Positions 50,850 to 60,183 are shown, numbered from the stretch's first letter. The stretch is 64,000 nucleotides of DNA from CBDFGT01 sp965247225 (GCA_965247225.1 CBDFGT010000009.1:362733-426732); one strand, 5' to 3'. Notes: a model not told the origin generated them from the letters alone. Numbers and translations: made by a program.

Positions 50850-52717
50850 TAGCCGGGCAATGTGAACAGTTCCATTGTTCCAAAGCCGCGAATGGAATGG
50901 TTGCCGAGGGAAATGACCGGCAATTTCATCTGTGTACCCGCAGCAGGGCCGATGCAAATACTGGTTCCAAGCGCCTTGTTGGCTTCCTGCAAACGCGCCG
51001 CAAGGTTTATGGCGTCACCATGCGCGGTAAAATCCAGTTTGCCCCCGGAGCCGACCTCGCCGAAAATCACCGTTCCGGTTTCGATGCCAATGCGTGTGCG
51101 GCCAAAGCCATGTTCTGCAAAAGGAGCCTGCCTGCGCAGGGTTTCCGTATGGGTGCGAATGGCAATGGCGCATGATGCCGCCCGGGTGACATGATCCGGC
51201 AGGTCTTCAGGTGCATTGAAGAAGGCGTGCACGGCGTCTCCAACGATCTTGTCCACCATCCCGCCATGATCAGCAACAAGCCGGGTCACATCCGCAAGAT
51301 ACACGTCAAGAAGGCGGATCAGAACCTGTGGTCCCACAATGCGGGAAAGGGGCGAAAAGTCTTCAATATCGGTAAACAGGGCTGTGACCTGTCGCTCCTC
51401 ACCCTCCATGCGCTGCATGTCCGGATTGTCCAGATAACGGGCTACCACGGATTTTGGCAGATATTGGCCAAACCGCTGGCGGGCAACGGATTCCATGCGG
51501 CGAACATGGGCAAATTGCGTGTAGCTGGTGACTGACAATATAAAGACCAGTGCAATCGCGATGGTGATCCCGTCTACCAGAAAACGGTTTGTGGCATAAA
51601 GAGTGATGGCCAGTCCGAAAGACATCAGAATCATGCCACTCCCGAATGCGGCTATGGCGAGGGGTCGCCGGCTGCTGGCAACCTGCGCCATCATCAGCCC
51701 TGTCAGCAACACGAACAGCGCTTCGTAGCGTTTGAATTCCCTGCCGCGTACGGGAATGCTGTCTGTCATCAGACCTTCGGCAAGATCGGCATGAATCTGC
51801 ACGGAAGGGGCAAGCGGCATGGCCGCGCTCGACCGCAATCCGCCCAGATTGGGCAGGCTGGAGCCCAGAAACACAGTTTTGCCGGTAAACAGGGCAGGGG
51901 CAATTTTTCCCTCAAGAATGTCTCCGGCAGAAATGGTGCGCCTGGCCATCATGGCGGCAGTGCTGGCGGCAAAGCGCAGGCTGCCATCATCCGGCAGGCT
52001 GTAAATATGGCCGGCGAGTTTCAGCCTCAGCGGATTGCCGCTGACAATGGCCTGAACATCCTTGCCGAGGCTGATACGGGTGGCTTCTATGGCCAGGGCC
52101 GGATAGGCAAAGCGGTTGAGGATCGAAAAAGCCTGAATGCGGCGGACACGGCTGTCACTGTCCCCAACCAGAAAACTGGCGGCAGACGAGCGGGCCTGAT
52201 CCTGAAACAGATCACACGAATGCTCAGAACTGTCGATGAACCAGAGATCCGGAACCTGCATTTCGCGCTGGTAGGCGAGCGCCGGACGCGGATAGGGCAG
52301 CGTTGTTGCATCCTGGCTGATCAGAAAGCCAAGAACCGACGGTGCCTTGGAAAGGGCTTCTGCAAGCGCTGCATTGGCCGCAGAAGCAGGATCGCATGCA
52401 TTGCTGAAAACAAGATCAAAGGCAATGACTTTCGGTTTCCCGGATGCGATGATCTCCAGCACTGCAGCAGTTTGTGCACGCTGCCAGCCGGGCAGACCCA
52501 TGGACTGCAATGATGCGCGGTCAATATCCACGACCAGAACCTGCCCGGATACCGGCGGAGGGACGATCTGGGTCAACTGGTCGAAAAACCGCTCGCGCGG
52601 TCCGTCTGGCAAGCTTTGCGGGCTCCAGAAAACAGCAAGTGCTGCGACAAGACTGGCAGCAATGCCGATATGGATTGTCCGCAGCCTTATCTGGCCTGAT
52701 CTTCGTCCGGTTACCAC
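50849..52717 (-). CDS. CHASE2-domain adenylate/guanylate cyclase
   Basis: A 622-aa membrane sensor cyclase. TM1 near residues 15-32, an extracytoplasmic CHASE2 domain about 35-320 (VLVVDIDRASLQSMGLPGWQ), three membrane helices about 335-410, then a class III cyclase domain about 440-600. Metal aspartates lie in ALFTDIEDFSPLSR and DKIVGDAVHAFFNAP; the substrate segment is KLDFTAHGDAINLAARLQEA. It would make cAMP (or cGMP) in response to an external signal. Starts 3 bp after the Crp/Fnr gene. Its present TAG stop straddles the edge of element B; the reconstructed original stop is TAA in the same place. Confidence 0.93.
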   Translation of the reverse strand: MVTGRRSGQIRLRTIHIGIAASLVAALAVFWSPQSLPDGPRERFFDQLTQIVPPPVSGQVLVVDIDRASLQSMGLPGWQRAQTAAVLEIIASGKPKVIAFDLVFSNACDPASAANAALAEALSKAPSVLGFLISQDATTLPYPRPALAYQREMQVPDLWFIDSSEHSCDLFQDQARSSAASFLVGDSDSRVRRIQAFSILNRFAYPALAIEATRISLGKDVQAIVSGNPLRLKLAGHIYSLPDDGSLRFAASTAAMMARRTISAGDILEGKIAPALFTGKTVFLGSSLPNLGGLRSSAAMPLAPSVQIHADLAEGLMTDSIPVRGREFKRYEALFVLLTGLMMAQVASSRRPLAIAAFGSGMILMSFGLAITLYATNRFLVDGITIAIALVFILSVTSYTQFAHVRRMESVARQRFGQYLPKSVVARYLDNPDMQRMEGEERQVTALFTDIEDFSPLSRIVGPQVLIRLLDVYLADVTRLVADHGGMVDKIVGDAVHAFFNAPEDLPDHVTRAASCAIAIRTHTETLRRQAPFAEHGFGRTRIGIETGTVIFGEVGSGGKLDFTAHGDAINLAARLQEANKALGTSICIGPAAGTQMKLPVISLGNHSIRGFGTMELFTLPG

Positions 52718-52720
52718 CTT

Positions 52721-53464
52721 TTACGCCTCGTCCGGTTCTGCAAGCCTCTGCAAGCGGCGGCTATGGCACAGGATCACATTTCCCTTCCGGTTGATCGCGC
52801 CTGCCGCTTCCAGTGCCAGAATGGCACGGTTGATCTTCGGACGGCTGGCACCGAGGACAGAGGCAATGTCTGTCTGGCTCAGTCCCGATTGCAGGCTGGC
52901 GGTTTCCGGAAGCGCGTCACCATGGATCTGCCGCAAGGTGCTCAGGAAAAACCGGGCGACCCGGTTGTCGAGATCATAAAGGGCGATGGTTTCGAGCTGG
53001 TCTGTTGTCTCGCGCAGACGGTCGCACAAATAGGCAATCACGGCCATGGCAGCATCCGGATTGCTCGATAGCAGGGCGTGGAAATCGCGTTTGGAAATGA
53101 CATAACCTTCGCAGGCAATTGACGCTGTGGCATCTGCCGAGCGGGGTGATCCGTCAAGAACAGCCATCTCGCCCAGAATGCTGCCGGCCTCCAGATGGCG
53201 CAAGGTCAGTTCCTTGCCCAGGGGGGTCAGCAAGGACAGCTTGATACGGCCGGACGCCAGCGCAATCATATGGTTGCCTTCGTCGCCACGCTGAAAAACG
53301 CTGTTACCTGCGGACCATCTGCGCAAAACGGCCATGGCATTGAGCGACTGGATCAGGGCGTCATCGAAGGATTCAAATATCGGAAACGACCGCCAGAAAG
53401 CAGGGCTCCTGCCTGTATCCACCATCCTGCCAGACCCCGCTCTGCTTATGCCTGAAACATTCAC
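52721..53464 (-). CDS. Crp/Fnr family transcriptional regulator (second)
   Basis: A 247-aa regulator. The cyclic-nucleotide fold covers about residues 25-145 (GNSVFQRGDEGNHMIALASG; GSILGEMAVLDGSPRSADAT, which keeps the Glu and Arg-Ser of the phosphate pocket). The helix-turn-helix is near 195-225 (LSQTDIASVLGASRPKINRA). It is the first gene of a two-gene operon with the CHASE2 cyclase (3-bp gap), so a direct cyclase-to-receptor circuit is likely. Distinct in sequence from the regulator at 48683. Confidence 0.92.
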   Translation of the reverse strand: MNVSGISRAGSGRMVDTGRSPAFWRSFPIFESFDDALIQSLNAMAVLRRWSAGNSVFQRGDEGNHMIALASGRIKLSLLTPLGKELTLRHLEAGSILGEMAVLDGSPRSADATASIACEGYVISKRDFHALLSSNPDAAMAVIAYLCDRLRETTDQLETIALYDLDNRVARFFLSTLRQIHGDALPETASLQSGLSQTDIASVLGASRPKINRAILALEAAGAINRKGNVILCHSRRLQRLAEPDEA

Positions 53465-53545
53465 TGCGGGCAGTCATTGCGCAGCCGCATGCAGGTTGCA
53501 ACTGAAAATCATTGTATGCGGCAGGAAAATCCGAAAAGCGCAGGA

Positions 53546-53779
53546 TTACCGGCACAGGCGGATCTTGTGGCGTGAAACAATACCCGCCAGATCGGCTGTT
53601 TCAACCGTCTGCAACGTGCAGGTTTCCAAAGGCTTGCCAGACGATCTTCCCGGACCCGCCATCAGTTTGCGGGTGATGGCGACCGTTTGAAATCCGGATG
53701 GAATATGGCCCTCCAGGGGTGCCATCAAAATATAGCCGGCGGCCAGCCCGCAACAGAAATACAAAATCCATTTTGTCAT
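53546..53779 (-). CDS. Possible small membrane-anchored protein
   Basis: 77 codons from ATG 53779 (MTKWILYFCCGLAAGYILMA), with one N-terminal hydrophobic segment and a short basic C-terminal part ending in KIRLCR. I do not recognise it and the ribosome site is unclear. It lies alone between the Crp/Fnr and fucU/rbsD-type genes. It could be a real small exported protein or chance. Confidence 0.35.
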   Translation of the reverse strand: MTKWILYFCCGLAAGYILMAPLEGHIPSGFQTVAITRKLMAGPGRSSGKPLETCTLQTVETADLAGIVSRHKIRLCR

Positions 53780-53915
53780 GAAAAATGTCCAGCAATTGGG
53801 CTTTGACCGCACGATGAAAGGACGTGCAGTCTGGCACAAGGCCGACACGCGGACTGTTCCGCAGGAAACAGCCCGGTGGTGATCAGGGGTAATATCGAAG
53901 GCGCCTGTCTATGGA

Positions 53916-54344
53916 TCAGGGGCGGATGACGCCCTTGCGCAGGATGATATTGCCGTGCAGTGCCGGTTCACTCGTTTGCACAACGGTGTGGGCAGCCATC
54001 ACCCGCGGATAAAAATCAGGACCGAGCAGCGGAACAACCTTGCGGGCAGGTTCATGGGCAAGGCATGTCTTGATCATGGCAACATGCACAGGGTTCAGCT
54101 TGTCCTTGTCATTGCCGACGGTTGCCCGAAAAATGGCCTCATCAACGAAGTCATCAATGGGCATCACACTCAGAATAGCATTAAGTACAGCAATAACACC
54201 ATGACCATCCAGCCGCACCAGCCGTCGCCCGTGTTCCTGACCGGGATAATTGCCGTCCACCAGCGCAATTTCGTCTCCATGGCCCATGGAACGCAAGGTT
54301 GACAACAACTCGGGGCTCAAAATGGGGTCAATACCCTTCAGCAT
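53916..54344 (-). CDS. RbsD/FucU-family sugar mutarotase
   Basis: A 142-aa protein. It opens MLKGIDPILSPELLSTLRSM, followed by the catalytic His in GHGDEIALVDGNYPG. RVMAAHTVVQTSEPALHGNI is the conserved C-terminal segment. The family interconverts sugar anomers (L-fucose mutarotase) or pyranose/furanose ribose. The first 17 bp overlap the end of the ROK gene, so the two are coupled. Beside a fructose-type ABC operon it probably prepares the sugar for transport or phosphorylation. Confidence 0.93.
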   Translation of the reverse strand: MLKGIDPILSPELLSTLRSMGHGDEIALVDGNYPGQEHGRRLVRLDGHGVIAVLNAILSVMPIDDFVDEAIFRATVGNDKDKLNPVHVAMIKTCLAHEPARKVVPLLGPDFYPRVMAAHTVVQTSEPALHGNIILRKGVIRP

Positions 54345-55575
54345 TGGATAACTCCTTGAATAATAAAGTTTGATCGGTGAGGTAGCGGGCAAACAAGGGG
54401 AGTGTGGCACCGCCTATGGCACGGGCCTGGCTGCCAACCATCCCTTCGATAATATCGGGCATCACAACGCCCTGAAGGTCCAGCTTTGCTATTTCTGCAA
54501 GCGTTGCCTCGAGAATTCTTTGTCGGACCCAGTCTGGAAAGCCACCATCGATGACAGCGGCCGAAAAATCGATAATCGAGGCCGAGGCAACAATGGCTTG
54601 CGCCAGTGCCATGGCCGACAGCTGAATCCAGTTTTCAAGCGGTGCACCAAAATCGATCCAGTCATCTGCCGAATACCAAAGCGGTTGCGGATCAATCCCC
54701 GCAGTACGCAACATATTTTCAAGCACAAAAATAGAGGCGATATTCAGGAGCTGCGTGGTCTTTCCGTCCGGCCCGCGCACCGGCAGCGAGCCAACGGCAC
54801 CTGCCGTGCCGGTTCGCCCGACAAAAATCGAGGAATTGAGAACCACGCCACCACCGATAAACGTTCCGATAAAGAAATAGACAAAATCAGGACGGGAAGG
54901 GCCTATACCGAAAACCAATTCCGCGCCACATGCGCTGGTAGCATCGTTTTGCAGATACACGGGAAAGTCAACAAGGGTGGAAATTTCAGCTTGCATATCA
55001 AAATCACGCCAGGCGTCCATGGCGCTTTGCGGGGCTCCCAATTGTTCTGCCCAGTTCCACAGTTCAAAAGGTGCAGCAATGCCCAGACCGGCAATCCGGT
55101 CGCGTTGCCCGTCGTCGAGGCCCATTTCGATGGTCTGGACACACTCTCGTACGAAATCCAGGATCTGTTGCGGCATGGGAAACGAATAGATCAGATGCAG
55201 CCGCTTGCGGATCGTGCCGACAAAATCCATGAGGATAATATCAGCGCTCCGGCGACCGATTTTCAGTCCGAAGGAAAATACTGCATCCGGGTTGAGCAGC
55301 ATGGGAATGGATGGCTGACCTACTCTGCCGCGCACAGGTCGTCCGCGCACAAGCATATTGTCTTTCTCAAGCGCACGCATGATCACAGAAACCGTCTGGG
55401 CCGACAGACCCGATCTTCTGGCAATCTCGGCCTTCGACAGGCTGCCGTGACGGCGAACAAGCGACATGACCAGCCGCTCATTGTAAGCACGCACGCGCAC
55501 CTGGTTTGCTCCGCCGCCAGGATCAACAATATGCTTTGATCCGGCATCCGCCATCATGTCCGTCTTTTCGTTCAT
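54328..55575 (-). CDS. ROK-family transcriptional repressor (FrcR-like)
   Basis: About 415-aa regulator. The N-terminal MarR-like helix-turn-helix reads GSLSKAEIARRSGLSAQTVS and is followed by the ROK domain. That domain has YFFIGTFIGGGVVLNSSIFV and GRTGTAGAVGSLPV as the ROK signature region. The classic CxCGxxGC zinc motif is absent, so the sugar site differs from NagC and Mlc. Start at ATG 55575, behind GGGAGGAG; 55605 is open. Divergent from the ABC operon, as frcR is in S. meliloti. Confidence 0.9.
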   Translation of the reverse strand: MNEKTDMMADAGSKHIVDPGGGANQVRVRAYNERLVMSLVRRHGSLSKAEIARRSGLSAQTVSVIMRALEKDNMLVRGRPVRGRVGQPSIPMLLNPDAVFSFGLKIGRRSADIILMDFVGTIRKRLHLIYSFPMPQQILDFVRECVQTIEMGLDDGQRDRIAGLGIAAPFELWNWAEQLGAPQSAMDAWRDFDMQAEISTLVDFPVYLQNDATSACGAELVFGIGPSRPDFVYFFIGTFIGGGVVLNSSIFVGRTGTAGAVGSLPVRGPDGKTTQLLNIASIFVLENMLRTAGIDPQPLWYSADDWIDFGAPLENWIQLSAMALAQAIVASASIIDFSAAVIDGGFPDWVRQRILEATLAEIAKLDLQGVVMPDIIEGMVGSQARAIGGATLPLFARYLTDQTLLFKELSNAEGY

Positions 55576-55656
55576 GCCCACGTCTCCTCCCGTTGGCATA
55601 GGCAATGTGAAAACACGATGCCAGAAACTTTTTAATAATTCAATCCGATTTATTTA

Positions 55657-55685
55657 TTGACAGGTGATTTATTTTCCGCTTTTAT
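55657..55685 (+). promoter_or_regulatory. Candidate promoter of the frcBCAK operon
   Basis: TTGACA at 55657-55662, a 17-bp spacer and TTTTAT at 55680-55685, in an AT-rich patch 143 bp before the frcB start. The region between the ROK and frcB genes (55576-55827) must also hold the ROK promoter and operator. Confidence 0.45.
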
Positions 55686-55827
55686 CGTTCCCGGAAAGAG
55701 GGTCCGGGCTTGGAGGAAGCCTGGGTAATGATATTGAAGTTCAGTTTTCTGTTCTCTATGTCTCGGACGCTGCGGACCGCAACCACATCCGTTGATTTAC
55801 GGATCAACCATTCCTTGGGAGGAATTC

Positions 55828-56853
55828 ATGAAGAAATCACTCGTATGTGCAACTCTGGGTGCACTTGCTCTCGGCGTTGCTTTTTCAGCCCCGGCCCGCG
55901 CTGAAGGCGTTACAGCCTGCCTGATCACCAAGACGGACTCCAATCCGTTTTTCGTAAAGATGCGCGAAGGTGCCGAAGCCAAGGCTGAAGAGCTGGGCAT
56001 GACCCTGAAAGCCTATGCCGGCAAGAAGGAAGGCGACAATGAAAGCCAGGTTGCTGCCATTGAAACCTGCATTGCCGATGGTGCCAAGGGTATCCTGATC
56101 ACGGCAACAGACACAAAGGCAATCGTTCCTTCCGTAGAAAAGGCCCGCGCTGCCGGTCTCGTTGTCATCGCGCTGGACACGCAGCTTGAGCCGCCGGAAT
56201 CGGCAGACGCAACATTTGCGACCGACAACTTCCTTGCCGGACAGCTGATCGGCAAATGGGCTGCAGGCCAGCTTGGCGACAAGGCAAAGGATGCCAAGAT
56301 CGGCCTTCTTGATCTCAATGCATCGCAGCCTTCTGTTGATGTGCAGCGTGACCAGGGCTTCCTCGTCGGCTTCGGCATCGACCCTGTTGATGTCAACAAG
56401 AACGCCGATGAAAAGGATCCCAGGATTGTCGGCAATGAATATTCCGATGCCAATGAGGAAGGTGGTCGTCGTGCCATGGAAAACCTTCTTCAGAAGGATG
56501 AAGGCATAAATGTTGTGTATACGATCAACGAACCTGCTGCTGCCGGCGCATTTGAAGCCCTCAAGGCTGCAGGCAAGGAAAAGGATGTTCTGATCGTTTC
56601 CGTTGACGGTGGTTGCCCGGGTGTGAAGAATGTTGCCGATGGCATTATCGGTGCAACATCGCAGCAGTATCCCCTGCTGATGGCATCCCTTGGTATTGAG
56701 GCGATCAAGGCCTGGGCCGACAGCGGCACAAAGCCTGCTCCGACACCTGGCAAGGCATTCTTTGACACCGGCGTTGCGCTGGTGACAGACAAGCCTGTTG
56801 CCGGTGTTGAATCCATCGATTCAAAGGTCGGCATGGACAAGTGCTGGGGTTGA
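55828..56853 (+). CDS. frcB: Sugar ABC transporter, periplasmic binding protein (FrcB-like)
   Basis: A 341-aa protein. The signal peptide is MKKSLVCATLGALALGVAFS, with cleavage after ARA. The mature part is a type 1 periplasmic binding protein (CLITKTDSNPFFVKMREGAE; VFYTINEPAAAGAFEALKAA-like VVYTINEPAAAGAFEALKAA). It resembles FrcB of S. meliloti in length and operon position; that protein binds fructose, mannose and ribose. Start at ATG 55828 behind GGGAGGAATTC. First gene of frcBCAK. Confidence 0.93.
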   Translation: MKKSLVCATLGALALGVAFSAPARAEGVTACLITKTDSNPFFVKMREGAEAKAEELGMTLKAYAGKKEGDNESQVAAIETCIADGAKGILITATDTKAIVPSVEKARAAGLVVIALDTQLEPPESADATFATDNFLAGQLIGKWAAGQLGDKAKDAKIGLLDLNASQPSVDVQRDQGFLVGFGIDPVDVNKNADEKDPRIVGNEYSDANEEGGRRAMENLLQKDEGINVVYTINEPAAAGAFEALKAAGKEKDVLIVSVDGGCPGVKNVADGIIGATSQQYPLLMASLGIEAIKAWADSGTKPAPTPGKAFFDTGVALVTDKPVAGVESIDSKVGMDKCWG

Positions 56854-56959
56854 TATCTGTTTGATTTGGGTTGACACTCAAGCATGAACCAGTTTGGAGC
56901 GGCCGACGGCCGCTCCTTTCATAAAAGAGTTCCTTAAATTCTCCGGGAGGTATAAATCA

Positions 56960-58045
56960 ATGAGCAATGTAGCGTCCGGTGCATCACCAGGTGGGCAGGA
57001 ATTCGAAAAACCGCTGGTGGCGGCTGACACAAAGGTTGCCAGTTTCGATGGCGGCGAAAAATCCTTTATCAAGAAGGCGCAGCACTTTCTGCACTCAAGC
57101 CCATCCATGGTGCCTTTGATCATCCTGATCATGTCAGTCATCCTGTTTGGAGCGTTGCTTCCCGAAAAATTCTTTTCTCCCCGTACGCTGTCGCTCATCC
57201 TGGAACAGGTGGCGATTGTCGGTATTGTCGGTGCCGCCCAGACCCTCATCGTCCTGACAGCCGGTATCGACCTTTCGGTTGGAGCTATTATGGTCCTGAC
57301 GTCGATTGTTGTCGGCCAGATGGGCGTGAACTACGGACTTCCATGGCCGCTGGCACTTGGTATCGGCATTGCGCTCGGAACATTTTGTGGCTGGCTGAAC
57401 GGCATCATGGTGGCATATCTCAGGCTGCCGCCTTTCATCGTGACCTTGGGAACCTGGCAAATCTATTCAGCGGCAGTCTATATCTACGCCAACAATGAAA
57501 CGATCCGCAGCCAGGACGTGGATGCAGCCTCGTCTGCCTACAAGTTTCTTGGAACGCGCCTGGAAATAGGGACAGCCACCTTTACCTATGGTGTCTTCAT
57601 GATGATCATTGTCATCGCGACACTATGGTATGTGATGAACAAGACGGCCTGGGGCCGCCATGTCTATGCTGTAGGGGATGATCCGGATGCTGCCGAACTT
57701 GCAGGCGTGAAGGTCAAGTCGATGCTGGTATCGGTCTATACTGTGGCAGGTTTCATCTGCGGTATTGCCGGCTGGGCGCTGATCGGCCGCGTCGGCTCAA
57801 TCTCACCGCAATCAGGCCAATATGCCAATATCGAATCCATCACGGCTGTGGTGATTGGCGGAACGTCACTCTTCGGCGGGCGCGGATCCATTCTCGGCTG
57901 TGTCTTCGGAGCCCTGACAGTCGGTGTGTTCGGCCTTGGCCTTCGGCTTCTGGGCACCGATCCGCAATGGACGTTCATGACAGTGGGCGCTCTGATCATC
58001 GGTGCAGTTGCATTGGATCAATGGATCAGAAAGGTAGCAGGTTGA
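56960..58045 (+). CDS. frcC: Sugar ABC transporter permease (FrcC-like)
   Basis: A 361-aa inner-membrane permease of the BPD_transp_2 family, about ten helices after a 60-residue cytosolic N-terminus. The segments VGIVGAAQTLIVLTAGIDLS and GWLNGIMVAYLRLPPFIVTL mark sugar permeases; the Glu-Ala-Ala type loop is replaced by ITAVVIGGTSLFGGRGSILG. ATG 56960 follows CTCCGGGAGGTATAAATCA. Its TGA overlaps the next ATG by one base (TGATG). Confidence 0.95.
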   Translation: MSNVASGASPGGQEFEKPLVAADTKVASFDGGEKSFIKKAQHFLHSSPSMVPLIILIMSVILFGALLPEKFFSPRTLSLILEQVAIVGIVGAAQTLIVLTAGIDLSVGAIMVLTSIVVGQMGVNYGLPWPLALGIGIALGTFCGWLNGIMVAYLRLPPFIVTLGTWQIYSAAVYIYANNETIRSQDVDAASSAYKFLGTRLEIGTATFTYGVFMMIIVIATLWYVMNKTAWGRHVYAVGDDPDAAELAGVKVKSMLVSVYTVAGFICGIAGWALIGRVGSISPQSGQYANIESITAVVIGGTSLFGGRGSILGCVFGALTVGVFGLGLRLLGTDPQWTFMTVGALIIGAVALDQWIRKVAG

Positions 58046-58827
58046 TGACAAACGAACCTATTCTTACTGCGCGCGGACTGGTGAAGCGCTACGGTCGTGT
58101 AACGGCACTGGACCATGCTGACTTTGACCTCTACAAAGGTGAAATCCTTGGTGTCATTGGCGACAACGGCGCTGGAAAATCATCCTTGATCAAGGCGATA
58201 TCCGGTGCAGCTGTTCCGGATGAAGGTGAAATCATTCTCAACGGACAGAAAGTCGATTTTCGCACACCGCTCGAAGCCCGCGCTGCAGGCATAGAGACCG
58301 TATACCAGAATCTCGCACTGTCTCCGGCCCTCTCCATTGCTGACAACATGTTCCTTGGTCGCGAGATCCGCGTCCCGGGGGTGATGGGGTCCGTGTTCCG
58401 CAAGCTTGACCGAAAGGCGATGGAAAAAATCGCCCGTGAAAAGCTTACAGAACTGGGGCTCATGACCATCCAGAACATCAACCAGGCTGTTGAGACACTT
58501 TCCGGTGGCCAGCGTCAGGGTGTGGCTGTCGCCCGTGCGGCGGCCTTTGGCTCAAAAGTCGTGATCATGGATGAGCCGACTGCAGCACTCGGAGTCAAGG
58601 AATCGCGTCGCGTCCTCGAGTTGATCCTCGATGTCCGGCAGCGTGGCCTGCCGATCGTTCTTATTTCGCACAACATGCCACACGTTTTTGAAGTTTGCGA
58701 CCGTATCCATGTCCACAGGCTTGGAAAGCGGCTCTGCGTGATCAATCCGAAGGATTATTCCATGGCGGATGCTGTAGCCTTTATGACAGGTGCCAAAGAG
58801 CCGCCGCCAGAAGCAATGGCGGCCTGA
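58045..58827 (+). CDS. frcA: Sugar ABC transporter ATP-binding protein (FrcA-like)
   Basis: A 260-aa ABC ATPase with a single nucleotide-binding domain. It has Walker A GVIGDNGAGKSSLIKAISGA, the signature ETLSGGQRQGVAVARAAAFG, Walker B KVVIMDEPTAALGV and the switch His in LISHNMPHVFE. Sugar ATPases often have two such domains; this short single-domain form matches FrcA. Starts on the last base of frcC. Confidence 0.96.
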   Translation: MTNEPILTARGLVKRYGRVTALDHADFDLYKGEILGVIGDNGAGKSSLIKAISGAAVPDEGEIILNGQKVDFRTPLEARAAGIETVYQNLALSPALSIADNMFLGREIRVPGVMGSVFRKLDRKAMEKIAREKLTELGLMTIQNINQAVETLSGGQRQGVAVARAAAFGSKVVIMDEPTAALGVKESRRVLELILDVRQRGLPIVLISHNMPHVFEVCDRIHVHRLGKRLCVINPKDYSMADAVAFMTGAKEPPPEAMAA

Positions 58828-58830
58828 TAC

Positions 58831-59451
58831 ATGACACTGGATGAGCTGGCAAGCGACATTCAGATCCGGTCATCGCAATCGCAACGCTTTGTCGTTGCGA
58901 TTGCGGGTGCCCCGGGTTCAGGAAAATCAACGACTGCCGACCATTTGGCAGATGCAATCCGCGCACTGGGTGATACGGTCGCCGTTATTCCCATGGATGG
59001 TTTTCATATGGACAATGCCGTTTTGATTGAAAAGGGGCTGCTGGCGCAAAAAGGCGCACCGGAAACCTTCGATGTGAGGGGATTTTCCGATATTATGGAA
59101 GCACTTCGTGACCCAGGTCAGGAAGTGCTGGTTCCTGTTTTTGACCGTTCGCGTGAGATCGCCATAGCGTCTGCGCGCGTTGTCTCGCCAAACGACCGTA
59201 TCGTTTTGGTTGAGGGCAATTATCTTTTGCTGGACGAGAAACCCTGGTCGAGCCTGGCAGGCAAGTTCGATTTCACCATCTTTCTTGATGTTGCGGAAAA
59301 CATACTGGAAGAGCGGCTCTGGCACCGGTGGAACAGTTACAATCTTGATCATGACAGTGCGCATGCCAGGATCTACGGCAATGATCTGCCAAATGGCAGA
59401 CGTATCAGGAAACATCTTCTTCCTGTTGACCATATCCAAACGCAACAATAA
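58831..59451 (+). CDS. frcK: P-loop sugar/nucleoside kinase (FrcK-like)
   Basis: A 206-aa kinase of the uridine-kinase/pantothenate-kinase-like P-loop group. The Walker A is VAIAGAPGSGKSTTADHLAD (about residues 22-41), followed by VIPMDGFHMDNAVL, VLVEGNYLLLDEKPW and an Arg-rich lid (EERLWHRW). In S. meliloti frcK is the fourth gene of the fructose operon and its product is a putative kinase of unclear substrate. Starts 3 bp after frcA. Confidence 0.92.
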   Translation: MTLDELASDIQIRSSQSQRFVVAIAGAPGSGKSTTADHLADAIRALGDTVAVIPMDGFHMDNAVLIEKGLLAQKGAPETFDVRGFSDIMEALRDPGQEVLVPVFDRSREIAIASARVVSPNDRIVLVEGNYLLLDEKPWSSLAGKFDFTIFLDVAENILEERLWHRWNSYNLDHDSAHARIYGNDLPNGRRIRKHLLPVDHIQTQQ

Positions 59452-59682
59452 AGACGGCAGCTTCTCGCATGCTATTGTTCCGGTGTTTGACGTAAAACCT
59501 TTTTAAAAACAATAATATAAATCGTCATTGTACGAATTTGTAAATATTTACCATTTCCCTTCAGAAAATAAGAATACCATAATATTAGAACTGTCGATAT
59601 CGGAGCGTCAGGCGTTTCCATTGGCTATATGGCGATATCGACCTGACCTCCTGTTCAGTGCATTTCACCGGGGGGAGTCTCA

Positions 59683-60180
59683 ATGAAGTCGGGTTTTTGG
59701 GTCACCGTTTTTACGGTTGCCATCTTGCCGGGAATGGCTCTTGCGCTTGAAAAGCCTTCCGGTCCTGTCATTCTTGTTGTCTCAGGTCATGTCGCCAATA
59801 CCAATTCCGGTGCCGGTGCAGCATTTGATTTGCCGATGCTGGAGGCGCTTGCAGGACGAACAGGAAAAATGCAAACGCCCTGGACCGGGGGCATGACCGA
59901 ATTTTCAGGACCGCTTTTGCGCTCTGTCATGGAGGCCGCCGGTGCAACAGGAACGGCTTTGCAGGTCAGGGCACTGAACGACTACCAGGCAGAAGTTCCA
60001 TTTGAAGATTCGCGGCTGGATACAATCCTTGCAACACGTATGGATGGCAAGCCCATGTCTGTCCGTGACAAGGGACCGGTCTTCCTTGTCTACCCCTTCG
60101 ATCTGGATGCATCACTCTACAATGAAAAATACTTTTCCCGGTCTGTCTGGCAGATCAGGGAAATCAGGGTTGTTGAGTAA
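59683..60180 (+). CDS. Exported molybdopterin-oxidoreductase-like domain protein without cysteine
   Basis: A 165-aa exported protein (signal MKSGFWVTVFTVAILPGMAL, cleavage near ALA). The domain resembles the small oxidoreductase molybdopterin-binding fold (PF00174-like): AAFDLPMLEALAGR, TPWTGGMTEFSGPLLRSVME, ALNDYQAEVPFED and VFLVYPFDLD. It has no cysteine at all, so the Mo-ligating residue of sulfite-oxidase-type enzymes is missing. It stands 3 bp before a hybrid histidine kinase, which makes a sensory role more likely than catalysis. Confidence 0.85.
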   Translation: MKSGFWVTVFTVAILPGMALALEKPSGPVILVVSGHVANTNSGAGAAFDLPMLEALAGRTGKMQTPWTGGMTEFSGPLLRSVMEAAGATGTALQVRALNDYQAEVPFEDSRLDTILATRMDGKPMSVRDKGPVFLVYPFDLDASLYNEKYFSRSVWQIREIRVVE

Positions 60181-60183
60181 GTC

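Noticed and set aside
54370..55539. 389-codon plus-strand frame opposite the ROK gene
   Set aside because: Shadow of the regulator; rich in His, Asn and Lys with no family motif.
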